Shown here in pieces: positions 55,642 through 64,000 of a DNA stretch of 64,000 bases. Source of the DNA: Marivivens niveibacter. Lineage in GTDB: Bacteria; Pseudomonadota; Alphaproteobacteria; Rhodobacterales; Rhodobacteraceae. The notes beneath the pieces were generated by a model. The model made no database searches and was not told where the DNA came from. It saw nothing but the letters and a program-made list of their open reading frames with translations. The translations under genes were made by a program, and so were the position numbers. Position 1 is the first letter of the stretch. Each line of letters begins with the position of its first letter. Where the stretch lies: positions 124,001-188,000 of the forward strand of contig NZ_MSPP01000002.1 in assembly GCF_002150005.2 (NCBI RefSeq), given 5' to 3'.

Positions 55642-56715
55642 ATGGGATTTGGACCCAATATCGTCGAACGTATCGCCCGCGCCCGCGCCGATTTGCGCAT
55701 GGGTGTACCAGTTGTTTTGGATGGCGGCGCCATGATGTTCGCCGTTGAAACACTGGATCAGGACCGCCTGAACCAACTGGATGACCTGACGGGCGTCACG
55801 CTGGTGATCACGTCGCACCGCGCCAAAACCCTGCACGTTACGCCCTACGATTCGGATCTGGCCCGCATCGCGCTGCCGCATGATGTGGACTTGAACTGGA
55901 TTCGCGCGATTGCCGATCCGGCGGATGACCTAAACGCCCCGATGAAGGGCCCCCTGCGGTCCGAACGCGGCGGTGACGCAACGTTGCACCGCGCCGCCAT
56001 CGCCCTGACCAAAGCGGCACGGCTGCTGCCCGCCGCAATCGTTGTGCAGTTGAATAATGCGCAGGCTTTTGCGTTGACGCATAACCTGACGATGGTGCCT
56101 GCGGACGCCGCGCTGGATCAAACCATGTCGCCCCAGCACCCGATCGTCGCCGCGCGGTTGCCGATCGAGGTCTCCGAAGCTGGCCGCCTCCACATTTTCC
56201 GCCCCGAAGACGGCGCCGAAGAACACTATGCCGTTGAAATCGGTAAACCTGATCGGTCTCAGCCCGTTTTGGCGCGTCTTCATTCAGCGTGCTTTACTGG
56301 CGACGTGCTGGGTAGCCTGAAATGCGACTGCGGCCCCCAGCTGCGCGGTGCATTGGCCCAGATGGGCGCCGAAGGCCAGGGCGTGCTGCTGTATCTGAAC
56401 CAAGAAGGCCGCGGCATTGGCCTGACTAACAAAATGCGCGCCTATTCTCTGCAGGATCAGGGCTTTGACACGGTCGAGGCAAACCACCGCTTAGGCTTCG
56501 AAGACGACGAACGCGATTTTCGGATTGGCGCGGAAATCCTGCGCAAACTTGGGTTCGCATCTGTGCGTCTGCTGACGAATAACCCGAACAAAGTCGCCCG
56601 CATGCAAGAAAGCGGGATCGACGTCGCCGAACGCGTCGCTCTGAAGGTCGGTGAAAATAGGTTCAACCATCACTATCTGGCGACCAAAGCCAAAAAGTCG
56701 GGACATCTATTGTAA
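55642..56715 (+). CDS. ribA: GTP cyclohydrolase II with degenerate N-terminal domain
   Basis: About 357 residues from the ATG at 55642 (AAGGCAG upstream; an ATG at 55618 is possible). The C-terminal half is a complete GTP cyclohydrolase II with zinc cysteines in [21 protein letters not shown] and the catalytic NQEGRGIGL. The first 170 residues weakly resemble the DHBP synthase (RibB) fold in layout but lack its DDED-type catalytic signature, so only the cyclohydrolase reaction of riboflavin synthesis is expected. The stop overlaps the next ATG by one base. Confidence 0.9.
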   Translation: MGFGPNIVERIARARADLRMGVPVVLDGGAMMFAVETLDQDRLNQLDDLTGVTLVITSHRAKTLHVTPYDSDLARIALPHDVDLNWIRAIADPADDLNAPMKGPLRSERGGDATLHRAAIALTKAARLLPAAIVVQLNNAQAFALTHNLTMVPADAALDQTMSPQHPIVAARLPIEVSEAGRLHIFRPEDGAEEHYAVEIGKPDRSQPVLARLHSACFTGDVLGSLKCDCGPQLRGALAQMGAEGQGVLLYLNQEGRGIGLTNKMRAYSLQDQGFDTVEANHRLGFEDDERDFRIGAEILRKLGFASVRLLTNNPNKVARMQESGIDVAERVALKVGENRFNHHYLATKAKKSGHLL

Positions 56716-57209
56716 TGCGCGCGTTTGACATAGTGGTGTCACGGGGTAATTTGCGGTTCATGGGCCGCCGGTTTCCCTGCACCATCGGGCGCGGCGGTGT
56801 GACTGCAGCCAAACGCGAAGGCGATGGTGCCACCCCGCGCGGGACGCATCGGATCGTTGGGATGCTCTATCGCCCTGATCGCGTGACCCGCCCTGCCGAT
56901 TGGGCACTACCGATTACCAAAGACGATCTTTGGTCAGACGACCCGACCCACGAAGATTACAACATGATGGTGCGCGCGCCTTATCCGTACAGCCACGAAA
57001 CGCTGCGCCGCGCCGACCCTCTATATAATATCGTGATCATTACGGACTGGAATTGGCCCTATGCGGTGAAAAACCGTGGCTCGGCCATTTTCATCCACCA
57101 AATGCGGCGCCCGGGGTATCCAACGGCGGGATGTATTGGACTGCGCCCCAAAGACCTACGCTGGATCGCGGCGCGCATCAGATACGAAACGCACCTGATC
57201 GTTTTGTAA
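56715..57209 (+). CDS. L,D-transpeptidase catalytic domain protein (YkuD)
   Basis: 164 residues. The motif SAIFIHQMRRPGYPTAGCIGL gives His128 and Cys140, the YkuD catalytic pair. There is no signal peptide or membrane segment, unusual for an enzyme that acts on murein, so either it is exported another way or it acts elsewhere. It is coupled to ribA by a TAATG overlap. Its stop abuts the stop of the convergent YggS gene. Confidence 0.88.
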   Translation: MRAFDIVVSRGNLRFMGRRFPCTIGRGGVTAAKREGDGATPRGTHRIVGMLYRPDRVTRPADWALPITKDDLWSDDPTHEDYNMMVRAPYPYSHETLRRADPLYNIVIITDWNWPYAVKNRGSAIFIHQMRRPGYPTAGCIGLRPKDLRWIAARIRYETHLIVL

Positions 57210-57863
57210 TCAGCCGTAGTCGCGTTCGCCAAAAATGGCGGACCCGACGCGCACATGAGTCGCGCCAAAAGCAATCGCCTTTTCAAAATCCGCGCTCATC
57301 CCCATCGAAAGCCCGTCTAGCCCGTTCCGTTCTGCAAATTTACGCAGCAAAGCAAAATGCATCGATGCCTCTTCGTCCACGGGCGGGATGCACATCAATC
57401 CTTTGACGGGCAGATCCAGCGCACGGCATTCCGCAACAAAGGAATCAACATCACGCGGCAACACGCCCGCTTTTTGATCCTCTTCGCCTGTGTTCACCTG
57501 AATAAACAGATCAGGGCATTTTCCGATTTCCTGCGCGATACGCGCCATAGCATGGGCCAGCTTTGATCGATCCAGCGTGTGGATGCTGTCCGCCAATTCC
57601 ATCGCTGCGCGGGTTTTGTTGGATTGCAGCGGACCTATTAGATGCAAATCGATTCCATCGTATTTTTCGCGGAACATCGGCCATTTGCCTTGCGCCTCTT
57701 GGACTTTGTTTTCGCCAAAGACTCGGTGTCCTTGGTCCAATACAGCTTCAACTTTTTCATTTGGCTGCACTTTGGACACCGCAATCAGAGTTACAGATCC
57801 CGCTGCGCGACCATGTTCTTTTTCCGCCTTAGCGACCTTTGCTTTGATCTCGGACAGGCCCAT
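57210..57863 (-). CDS. YggS/PROSC-type PLP homeostasis protein
   Basis: 217 residues from the ATG at 57863, chosen for the GGAG ten bases upstream; the ATG at 57875 forms part of that ribosome site. The PLP lysine lies in LIAVSKVQP; RVFGENKVQEAQGK, HLIGPLQSNK, IQVNTGEE and LSMGMSADFEKAI follow as in all YggS proteins. It buffers pyridoxal phosphate and affects amino-acid and keto-acid pools, with no known catalytic activity. Confidence 0.94.
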   Translation of the reverse strand: MGLSEIKAKVAKAEKEHGRAAGSVTLIAVSKVQPNEKVEAVLDQGHRVFGENKVQEAQGKWPMFREKYDGIDLHLIGPLQSNKTRAAMELADSIHTLDRSKLAHAMARIAQEIGKCPDLFIQVNTGEEDQKAGVLPRDVDSFVAECRALDLPVKGLMCIPPVDEEASMHFALLRKFAERNGLDGLSMGMSADFEKAIAFGATHVRVGSAIFGERDYG

Positions 57864-58097
57864 GATCTGCTCCATTCATCTTTGAAAATTGGGGTTCTGC
57901 GCAGAAATAGGCCACTCGGCCACCTGTGTCATCCACAAAGCCTGCGAAAATGTGGTGTGTCCTTCGTGCATCATTTTTCTGATTGAGGCGCCAACCTGTC
58001 GCCATTTGTCTTGAGTGACAGCGGCTTTGGGCGCAAATACACCATCAATGCTAGACACACTGGCATTCTCGGGAATGCAAAACACGAGGGTAATCCT

Positions 58098-59108
58098 ATG
58101 AAAAAAATTCTACTAGCTTCGGCTTCGATCGTAGCTTTCGCTGGCGCAGCAGCTGCTGAAGTTTCCTTCTCCGGCTCCGCTGTTCTGGGCTACAACGACA
58201 CCGACCAGACTCTGGCAACCGACGACAACGAGTACGGTTTCTACGGCGAGATCAACCTGGACGTTGCTCTGTCGGCAGAACTGGACAACGGTCTGACTGT
58301 TTCGGCTTCGGCAGACGTTGACGAACTGGACGCAGGCGACGCAGACTTCGGCGGCGTTACCCTGACCATCGCTTCGGAAACTGCATCGCTGGTATACGGC
58401 GACACCGAATTCGCAGCAGTTGACGCATGGGCTGGCGTAGGCTCCATGGACGACGACGGCTTTGCTGAGCAAGACGGTGAAACCGTTCTGAAAGCAACCG
58501 TTGCATTCGGCGGCGTAGACGCAGCAGTGTCGTACATCGTTGACGCAGCAGACATGTCGGAACTGACCGATCTGTCGATCGGTGCAACCACCACTCTGGG
58601 TTCGGTTGACCTGTCGGTTGCTTACCAAGAAGAAGACACCTTCAACGAAATCTTCGGTATTTCGGCAGCAACCTCGTTCGCTGGTGCAGACGTTGCATTC
58701 GGCTACGCAATGGACAACACCGCTGACGACTCGTCGATCGGCGTAGAAGTTGCATACCCATTCGGCCCAGTAACCGCGACCGCTTCCTACGTCATGGAAG
58801 ACGCTGGCGAAGACAACTGGGACATCGAAGTTGCATACGCTGAAGGCGCTCTGGCTCTGACCGTATACACCGACGAATCCGAAGACTACGGTCTGGAAGC
58901 TGAATACGACCTGGGCAACGGCATCGAGCTGGCTGCTGGTCTGGTTGACGCTGGCGACACCACCTACGTTGCAGGTACCTACGACCTGGGCGGCGGCGCA
59001 GAACTGCTGGTTTCCTATGTTGACACCGACGCAGTCAACGACGACGACGAATACGGTGCAGGCGACTACCAAGAAGGCGCAACCGTTGAACTGTCGTTCG
59101 ACTTCTAA
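58098..59108 (+). CDS. Outer-membrane porin (Rhodobacter type)
   Basis: 336 residues from the ATG at 58098, preceded by GAGGGTAA. A signal peptide (KKILLASASIVAFAGAAAA) is cut before EVSFSGSAVLGY, the typical first strand of Rhodobacter porins. The body alternates hydrophobic and polar residues in about sixteen strands and is very acidic (many Asp, Glu), and the chain ends in Phe as needed for Bam-dependent insertion. Extreme codon bias points to one of the most abundant proteins of the cell. Confidence 0.93.
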   Translation: MKKILLASASIVAFAGAAAAEVSFSGSAVLGYNDTDQTLATDDNEYGFYGEINLDVALSAELDNGLTVSASADVDELDAGDADFGGVTLTIASETASLVYGDTEFAAVDAWAGVGSMDDDGFAEQDGETVLKATVAFGGVDAAVSYIVDAADMSELTDLSIGATTTLGSVDLSVAYQEEDTFNEIFGISAATSFAGADVAFGYAMDNTADDSSIGVEVAYPFGPVTATASYVMEDAGEDNWDIEVAYAEGALALTVYTDESEDYGLEAEYDLGNGIELAAGLVDAGDTTYVAGTYDLGGGAELLVSYVDTDAVNDDDEYGAGDYQEGATVELSFDF

Positions 59109-59131
59109 TCTGATCTAAGATCTGATTAAGC

Positions 59132-59160
59132 GAGAGCGGTCCTTTTGGGCCGCTCTTTGC
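59132..59160 (+). terminator. Terminator after the porin gene
   Basis: A stem of about ten pairs with one G-T pair (59133-59142 with 59147-59156) and a short T run lie 24 bases past the porin stop. Confidence 0.78.
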
Positions 59161-59251
59161 TTTTGGCGGTGTTGCCTCTTGTGACAGATGCCTGCGTTGT
59201 TTACACATTTCGGGAAACAGGCCCTCGGGCACTGACCGAAAGGGTAATGAC

Positions 59252-59689
59252 TTGAACGCCTTTATCAAAACCACCCGCATCACCATCGCAGGTGTCGCCT
59301 TGATCGCACTGACGGCCTGCTCTGGGTCGCTGTTCGGCAACCGCCAAGCAGAGAATGCTGTAACGCAGCCCGTTCGCGCAGCAGGCGCTGAATCTGTTGC
59401 TGTAAACCGCTACCTGTGGAACGCATCCTTGGATGTTCTATCGTTCCTGCCGATTGAATCCGTTGATCCATTCACTGGCGTGATCGTATTCGGTTATGGC
59501 ACGCCCCCCGGTGGCGGACGCGCCTATCGCGGAACCGTCCACGTATCCGATCCGGCGCTGGACGCACGATCCCTAAACGTATCGCTATCCACTTCAGCGG
59601 GCCCTGTCAGTGCGGCAACCCTGACTGCCATCGAAGATTCCATTCTTGGCCGCGCTCGACAGCTGCGGATTCAAGACCGCGGCCTATAG
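59252..59689 (+). CDS. DUF3576 lipoprotein
   Basis: 145 residues starting at a TTG (59252). AAAGGG at 59239-59244 supports it; the nearby ATG at 59247 is in another frame and stops at once. A lipoprotein signal ends in LTAC. The body (NRYLWNASLDVLSFLPIESVDPFTGVIVFGYGTPPGG, then YRGTVHVSDPALDARSLNVSL) is the alphaproteobacterial DUF3576 family, of unknown function and usually next to leuS. It may help outer-membrane assembly, given that lptE lies downstream, but this is only suggestive. Confidence 0.88.
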   Translation: MNAFIKTTRITIAGVALIALTACSGSLFGNRQAENAVTQPVRAAGAESVAVNRYLWNASLDVLSFLPIESVDPFTGVIVFGYGTPPGGGRAYRGTVHVSDPALDARSLNVSLSTSAGPVSAATLTAIEDSILGRARQLRIQDRGL

Positions 59690-59764
59690 AATCCGCCCGA
59701 AAAACGCATTATGACCACGCCGGGCCCAGTCGCCCGGCGTTTCCATGTCCCAAAGGTCCAAAAC

Positions 59765-62311
59765 ATGTCCCAATACTCTGCTGCTGACATCGAACAGAAA
59801 TGGCAATCCGAATGGGAAAAGGCTGGTGTCTTCACCGCCACCCGTGACGAAAGCAAACCGAAATACTACGTGCTGGAAATGTTCCCCTATCCGTCGGGCC
59901 GTATCCACATGGGGCACGTGCGGAACTACACTATGGGCGATGTGGTTGCGCGTTATAAAATGTCGACTGGTCACAACGTGCTACACCCAATGGGCTGGGA
60001 CGCCTTTGGTATGCCTGCGGAAAACGCGGCAATGGCATCGGGCGGCCACCCCAAAGACTGGACCTATAACAACATCGCGGACATGCGCGGCCAGATGAAA
60101 CCTCTGGGCCTGTCCATCGACTGGAGCCGCGAATTCGCGACCTGCGATCCTGAATATTATGGCCAGCAGCAATCGCTGTTCATCGACATGCTGGATGCGG
60201 ATCTGGTGTACCGTAAAAACGCGGTAGTAAACTGGGACCCTGTCGATATGACCGTTCTGGCGAACGAACAGGTTATCGACGGCAAAGGTTGGCGTTCGGG
60301 CGCGGATGTCGAACGCCGCGAATTGACCCAATGGTTCTTTAAAATCTCGGACATGGCCGACGACCTGCTGGAATCCATCGACAATCTGGACGATTGGCCG
60401 GCCAAAGTGAAACTGATGCAGTCGAACTGGATCGGTAAATCGCGCGGTCTGGAATTCGGGTTTGAACGCGACGGCGCCGATCCGATCACCGTCTACACCA
60501 CCCGCCCCGATACGCTGATGGGCGCGTCCTTTGTTGGTATTTCCCCCGATCACCCAATCGCGAAAGAGCTGGAGCTGAACAACCCAGCCGCTGCCGAATT
60601 CATCGCCGAATGCCGCAAAGGCGGCACCACAGCCGAGGCGCTGGAAAAGGCTGAAAAGCTGGGCATGGATACCGGCATTCGCGTGAAACACCCGCTGGAT
60701 CCATCGTGGGAACTGCCAGTTTGGATCGCGAACTTTATCCTGATGGACTACGGCACAGGCGCGATTTTTGGCTGCCCTGCCCACGATCAGCGCGATTTCG
60801 ATTTCGCAACGAAATACGACCTGCCGATCAACGCTGTGTTCACCGCGCCAGACGCAGACTCCACTGACCTGACGGAAGCCTACGTTCCGCTGAAGTCTGA
60901 AAAAGTCCGGTACGTTCGCGGTTTTTCGGGCGACGAAGTGCAAACCGGCGATGCAGGCGTTGATGCCGCCATCGACAAAGCCGAATCCGAAGGCTGGGGC
61001 AAAGGCGTCACCAAATTCCGCCTGCGCGACTGGGGCCTGTCCCGTCAGCGCTACTGGGGCTGCCCGATCCCTGTCGTCCACTGCGAAGACTGCGGCGTGG
61101 TGCCCGAAAAAAAAGAAAACCTGCCTGTGCAGTTGCCTGACGACGTGACCTTTGACGTGCCAGGCAACCCGCTAGACCGTCACCCGACATGGCGTGATTG
61201 TGCGTGCCCGAAATGTGGCGCGCCAGCGAAACGTGAAACCGACACGATGGACACCTTTGTGGATTCGTCGTGGTATTACGCCCGCTTTACGTCGCCTCGC
61301 GCCGACACGCCAACCAATCGCGCGGATGCCGATTACTGGATGAACGTCGACCAATACATCGGCGGCATCGAACACGCGATTTTGCACCTGCTGTATTCGC
61401 GTTTCTTCGCCCGTGCGATGAACGTCACCGGCCACCTGCCTGACAGCGCCCGCGAACCATTCAACGCCCTGTTCACCCAAGGCATGGTAACCCACGCGAT
61501 TTACCAGACCAAGAACCCAGAAACCGGGCGCCCTGTGTATCACTACCCAGAGGAAGTCGAACTGCGCGACGGCAAAGGGTTCCTGAAAGACGGGACCGAG
61601 GTGGAAATCATCCCTTCGGCCAAAATGTCGAAATCGAAAAACAACGTGGTTGACCCGCTGAACATCATTTCGGCATTCGGCGCGGACACCGCCCGTTGGT
61701 TCGTCCTCTCCGACAGCCCGCCCGAACGTGACGTTGAATGGACCGCATCGGGCGCCGAAGCGGCCGCAAAACATCTGGCCCGCGTCTACCGCATCTGCGC
61801 TGACATCGCGCAAATGGACGACAGCGAAACCGGCGAAGACAAAGCGCTGCTGAAAGCCATGCACAAGGCCATTCAGGACGTCACCGGCGGCGTCGACAGC
61901 TTTGGTTTCAACGCAGCGATCGCGAAACTGTACGGTTTCACCAGCGTCCTGCAAAAATCCAAAGCAGGCGGTAAAGCCAAGAAAGAGGCAGCCCGCGTTC
62001 TGGCACAACTAATGTCGCCAATGACCCCGCACCTGTCCGAAGAAATCTGGGCATTGCTGGGCGGCGAAGGCCTGATTATCAACGCTGCATGGCCTGTGGT
62101 TGATGAATCCATGCTGGTCGAAGACGAAGTTACCCTGCCGATCCAGATCAACGGTAAACGCCGCGCTGAAATCAGCGTCCCGGCTGATATGTCCAAGGAA
62201 GAGGTTGAAAAACTCGCCCTAGCGAACGAAGCTGTGGTCAAAGCGCTGGACGGTGGCCAGCCGAAGAAACTGATCGTTGTTCCAGGCCGTATCATCAATG
62301 TCGTCATCTAA
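59765..62311 (+). CDS. leuS: Leucyl-tRNA synthetase
   Basis: 848 residues from the ATG at 59765 (AAAGG upstream). The class I motifs are HMGH at residues 48-51 and KMSKS at about 620-624. The editing domain (about 225-420) contains [13 protein letters not shown] and the [16 protein letters not shown] segment. The C-terminal domain ends PGRIINVVI. Full length and intact. The lptE start lies 14 bases inside its end. Confidence 0.97.
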   Translation: MSQYSAADIEQKWQSEWEKAGVFTATRDESKPKYYVLEMFPYPSGRIHMGHVRNYTMGDVVARYKMSTGHNVLHPMGWDAFGMPAENAAMASGGHPKDWTYNNIADMRGQMKPLGLSIDWSREFATCDPEYYGQQQSLFIDMLDADLVYRKNAVVNWDPVDMTVLANEQVIDGKGWRSGADVERRELTQWFFKISDMADDLLESIDNLDDWPAKVKLMQSNWIGKSRGLEFGFERDGADPITVYTTRPDTLMGASFVGISPDHPIAKELELNNPAAAEFIAECRKGGTTAEALEKAEKLGMDTGIRVKHPLDPSWELPVWIANFILMDYGTGAIFGCPAHDQRDFDFATKYDLPINAVFTAPDADSTDLTEAYVPLKSEKVRYVRGFSGDEVQTGDAGVDAAIDKAESEGWGKGVTKFRLRDWGLSRQRYWGCPIPVVHCEDCGVVPEKKENLPVQLPDDVTFDVPGNPLDRHPTWRDCACPKCGAPAKRETDTMDTFVDSSWYYARFTSPRADTPTNRADADYWMNVDQYIGGIEHAILHLLYSRFFARAMNVTGHLPDSAREPFNALFTQGMVTHAIYQTKNPETGRPVYHYPEEVELRDGKGFLKDGTEVEIIPSAKMSKSKNNVVDPLNIISAFGADTARWFVLSDSPPERDVEWTASGAEAAAKHLARVYRICADIAQMDDSETGEDKALLKAMHKAIQDVTGGVDSFGFNAAIAKLYGFTSVLQKSKAGGKAKKEAARVLAQLMSPMTPHLSEEIWALLGGEGLIINAAWPVVDESMLVEDEVTLPIQINGKRRAEISVPADMSKEEVEKLALANEAVVKALDGGQPKKLIVVPGRIINVVI

Positions 62312-62801
62312 GTCCTTTGCCCGTTTTGCCCGCCAAATCGCGTTTATTGTGGGTCTGGCTGGCATCGCGGGCTGTGGATATGCGCCGATCTATGGAACCC
62401 ATGGATCGGCAAGCGACCTTATGGGTTCGGTTTCCTTTAACGTCGATCAAACCGCCGAAGGCTATCACCTGCGCGAACGACTGGTCGAACGTTTGGGCAC
62501 GCCTGAGGCTCAGGCCCCTAATCAACTGACCGTCCGCATCGCGACGTCGGAAAAACCTGTTGCTATCGCGTCGAACGACACGACTGTGCGGACGACTGTC
62601 ACTGGCACCGCTGACTATTCATTCGTGAATAATGCGGGTGAAACTGTTGCCACCGGGTCCGTCAGAAGTTTCGAAGGCTATTCCAGCTTGGGCAGCGTTG
62701 TTGCGATCAACGCCGCGCAGCAAGACGCATACGAACGCCTCTCGTACAGCCTTGCCGATTTAATCGTCGCCCAGATTTTGACCCGAACAGCGGGCCAATA
62801 G
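62298..62801 (+). CDS. lptE: LPS-assembly lipoprotein LptE
   Basis: 167 residues from the ATG at 62298, inside the leuS 3' end. A lipoprotein signal ends in IAGC, followed by GYAPIYG as in alphaproteobacterial LptE. The rest is a small alpha/beta fold ([52 protein letters not shown]). It plugs LptD in the outer membrane. The leuS-lptE-holA order is the classic one and supports the call. Confidence 0.9.
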   Translation: MSSSKSFARFARQIAFIVGLAGIAGCGYAPIYGTHGSASDLMGSVSFNVDQTAEGYHLRERLVERLGTPEAQAPNQLTVRIATSEKPVAIASNDTTVRTTVTGTADYSFVNNAGETVATGSVRSFEGYSSLGSVVAINAAQQDAYERLSYSLADLIVAQILTRTAGQ

Positions 62802-62805
62802 CGCC

Positions 62806-63828
62806 ATGAAGTTAAACGCTCGAGACGCCGCAGCCTATTTTCGAAAACCAGACCCGCACAAAGCAGGACTGTTAATTTTCGGCGCTGATGCCATGCGCGT
62901 TGCACTGCGCCGCAAAGAGGTCATTGACGCGCTTGTCGGCCCCCAAGGCGAAGAAGAAATGCGCCTGACCCGTATGTCAGGTGGCGAATTACGCAAAGAC
63001 GGCGCATTGCTTAACGATGCGATCAAAGCCCAAGGGTTTTTCCCAGGTCCACGTGTTGCATTTGTCGAAGACGCCACCGATGGTTTGACCGCAACATTTG
63101 AAGCCGCGCTATCGGATTGGCGCGATGGTGATGCGCAAATTATCGTCACAGCAGGCCAATTGGCGGCAAAATCCAAATTACGCAAATTGTTCGAAGGCCA
63201 CCCAGCCACATATTGCGTGGGCATCTATGACGATCCCCCTGGTCGTGACGAAATCGAAGCAACTTTGGCCAAATCAGGCGTTTCAGACGTTAGCCGCGAT
63301 GCGATGGATGCGATCCTTGGACTGTCGCGGATGTTAGACCCAGGTGATTTTCGCCAAACCATTGAAAAGCTGGGCCTTTACAAACTGAACGATGCGTCAC
63401 CGGTTTCCGTAGAAGACGTTGATGCATGCCGTCCGCAATCCGCAGAGGCCGGATTGGATGACCTGCTAAAGGTCGTTGCGAATGGTCAGGCGCAAAGCAT
63501 CGCGCCCCTACTGCGTCGCCTTTATGCACAAGGCGTCAACCCGACATCCCTATGTATCGGGGCGAACCGACATTTCAGAACGTTGCACGCCGCAGCCTGC
63601 GATCCAGGCGGCCCAGCGGCAGGCGTGGGGCGTCTACGCCCACCCGTGTTTGGTCCGCGCCGCGATGCAATTGTCCGCCAAGCCTCGGCTTGGGGACGGG
63701 ACAAATTGGAACGGGCATTGTCAGAACTTTTAGCCACGGACTTAACGTTGCGGTCGACATCGCGCGCGCCGCAGCAAGCGCTCATGGAACGTGCTCTGGT
63801 TCGATTGGCCATGATGGCAAAGCGCTAA
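62806..63828 (+). CDS. holA: DNA polymerase III subunit delta
   Basis: 340 residues. The N-terminal AAA-like domain has LLIFGADAMRVALRRKEVIDAL; MRLTRMSGGELRKDGALLNDAI and PGPRVAFVEDATDG follow. The C-terminal helical collar contains LLRRLYAQGVNPTSLCIGANRHFRTLHAAA and VFGPRRDAIVRQASAWG. Delta opens the beta clamp. It begins four bases after lptE, in the same order as in E. coli. Confidence 0.93.
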   Translation: MKLNARDAAAYFRKPDPHKAGLLIFGADAMRVALRRKEVIDALVGPQGEEEMRLTRMSGGELRKDGALLNDAIKAQGFFPGPRVAFVEDATDGLTATFEAALSDWRDGDAQIIVTAGQLAAKSKLRKLFEGHPATYCVGIYDDPPGRDEIEATLAKSGVSDVSRDAMDAILGLSRMLDPGDFRQTIEKLGLYKLNDASPVSVEDVDACRPQSAEAGLDDLLKVVANGQAQSIAPLLRRLYAQGVNPTSLCIGANRHFRTLHAAACDPGGPAAGVGRLRPPVFGPRRDAIVRQASAWGRDKLERALSELLATDLTLRSTSRAPQQALMERALVRLAMMAKR

Positions 63829-63833
63829 AATGA

Positions 63834-63861
63834 CTAAAGGCGGGCCTAGGCCCGCCTTTAG
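63834..63861. terminator. Bidirectional terminator between holA and the next gene
   Basis: A perfect 28-base palindrome, flanked by A/T on both sides, sits between two convergent coding ends. It can form the same stem on either strand. Confidence 0.8.
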
Positions 63862-63897
63862 CGAATTTCGATCTAAGTTAGTAAAACTTAGGAGTCG

Positions 63898-64000
63898 GAC
63901 GAAGATGCAACTGCTGCAACTACGGCCAGTGCGCCCAGAGCCAGCCACAGGCCACCGTTCGAACCAGCTGGCGCTGGTGCAACTACGGTTGGTGCTGCTG
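63898..64000 (-). CDS. C-terminal end of a small membrane protein, cut by the window edge
   Basis: On the minus strand an open frame enters from the right edge and stops at a TAA (63900-63898). The last residues are rich in Ala, Pro and Val, then NGGLWLALGALAVVAAVASS and a short DS tail, so one hydrophobic helix ends near the C-terminus. Codon use is of the biased type. The shared terminator at 63834-63861 supports a real gene. The family is not identifiable from 33 residues. Confidence 0.7.

Noticed and set aside
57876-58085. A 69-codon leftward frame between the porin and yggS genes
   Set aside because: It occupies the region that must hold the porin promoter, has no clear ribosome site and no recognised family. 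It could be a small gene upstream of yggS, but support is too weak.
58113-59072. A 319-codon open frame antisense to the porin gene
   Set aside because: Same effect of codon bias in a highly expressed gene; composition is Cys/Val-rich and implausible, with no ribosome site.
59981-61081. A 366-codon frame antisense to leuS
   Set aside because: leuS is complete and intact on the other strand; the antisense product has no recognisable domain.

Overview
The window is chromosomal DNA of an alphaproteobacterium, most probably a member of the Rhodobacteraceae (roseobacter-like). Support comes from the ECF sigma/ChrR pair with its divergent oxidative-stress operon, the Rhodobacter-type porin, DUF3035, DUF3576 and DUF1365 proteins, a 57-residue SdhAF4 homologue, paired M16B peptidases and moderately high G+C. 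The content is mostly housekeeping and densely packed: many neighbours overlap by 1 or 4 bases, and no stretch longer than about 260 bases lacks a gene. I found no rRNA, tRNA, CRISPR array, insertion sequence, prophage or integration site.

Layout. 1-3.4 kb: end of a sulfurtransferase gene, an aromatic aminotransferase, then the opposed glnK-amtB ammonium pair. 3.6-6.1 kb: a class A penicillin-binding protein and a DUF3775 gene. 6.1-10.9 kb: an ECF sigma factor with its zinc anti-sigma ChrR, divergent from a four-gene operon (flavin oxidoreductase, DUF1365, DUF3833, SDR); each direction has a TAATCC-N16-CGTAWC promoter. 10.9-22.4 kb: a long leftward run of rmuC, mutL, two M16 peptidases, a DUF3035 lipoprotein, lspA, purH, a heparinase-like protein and rsmB. 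22.5-31.9 kb: sdhAF4, dapB, then the rbfA-truB-rpsO-pnp translation/RNA cluster with unrelated genes inserted (a phosphodiester glycosidase-like protein, a small acidic protein, DUF1643, a membrane-anchored RTX protein, a GT-C-like membrane protein).

31.9-37 kb: a capsule-type protein with a sulfotransferase, a Tat-exported L,D-transpeptidase, and a retropepsin-like protease/RimK/aspartoacylase-like trio. 37.1-43.1 kb: a 1-Cys peroxiredoxin, aldehyde dehydrogenase, a degenerate hydrolase-like protein, a RluA-type synthase, a free-methionine-sulfoxide reductase, HspQ, an SLT lipoprotein and LolA. 43.2-52.7 kb: FtsK, a DapC-like aminotransferase, an amidase, a UbiH-type hydroxylase, a Trm112-like protein, a LON-domain protein, the chaperedoxin CnoX and exonuclease III. 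52.7-54.7 kb: two tandem paralogous secreted proteins of unknown function. 54.8-64 kb: a CenR-like response regulator, GTP cyclohydrolase II, a second L,D-transpeptidase, a YggS protein, a porin, a DUF3576 lipoprotein, leuS-lptE-holA, and the tail of a small membrane protein.

Themes: envelope assembly (PBP, LolA, LptE, LspA, two L,D-transpeptidases, SLT lipoprotein, porin), oxidative damage defence (sigma/ChrR regulon, peroxiredoxin, MsrC, CnoX) and translation. No obviously new multi-gene system is visible. The best candidates for novelty are the tandem four-cysteine secreted paralogues, the pared-down ChrR regulon with mirror-image promoters, and the palindrome cluster in front of msrC.
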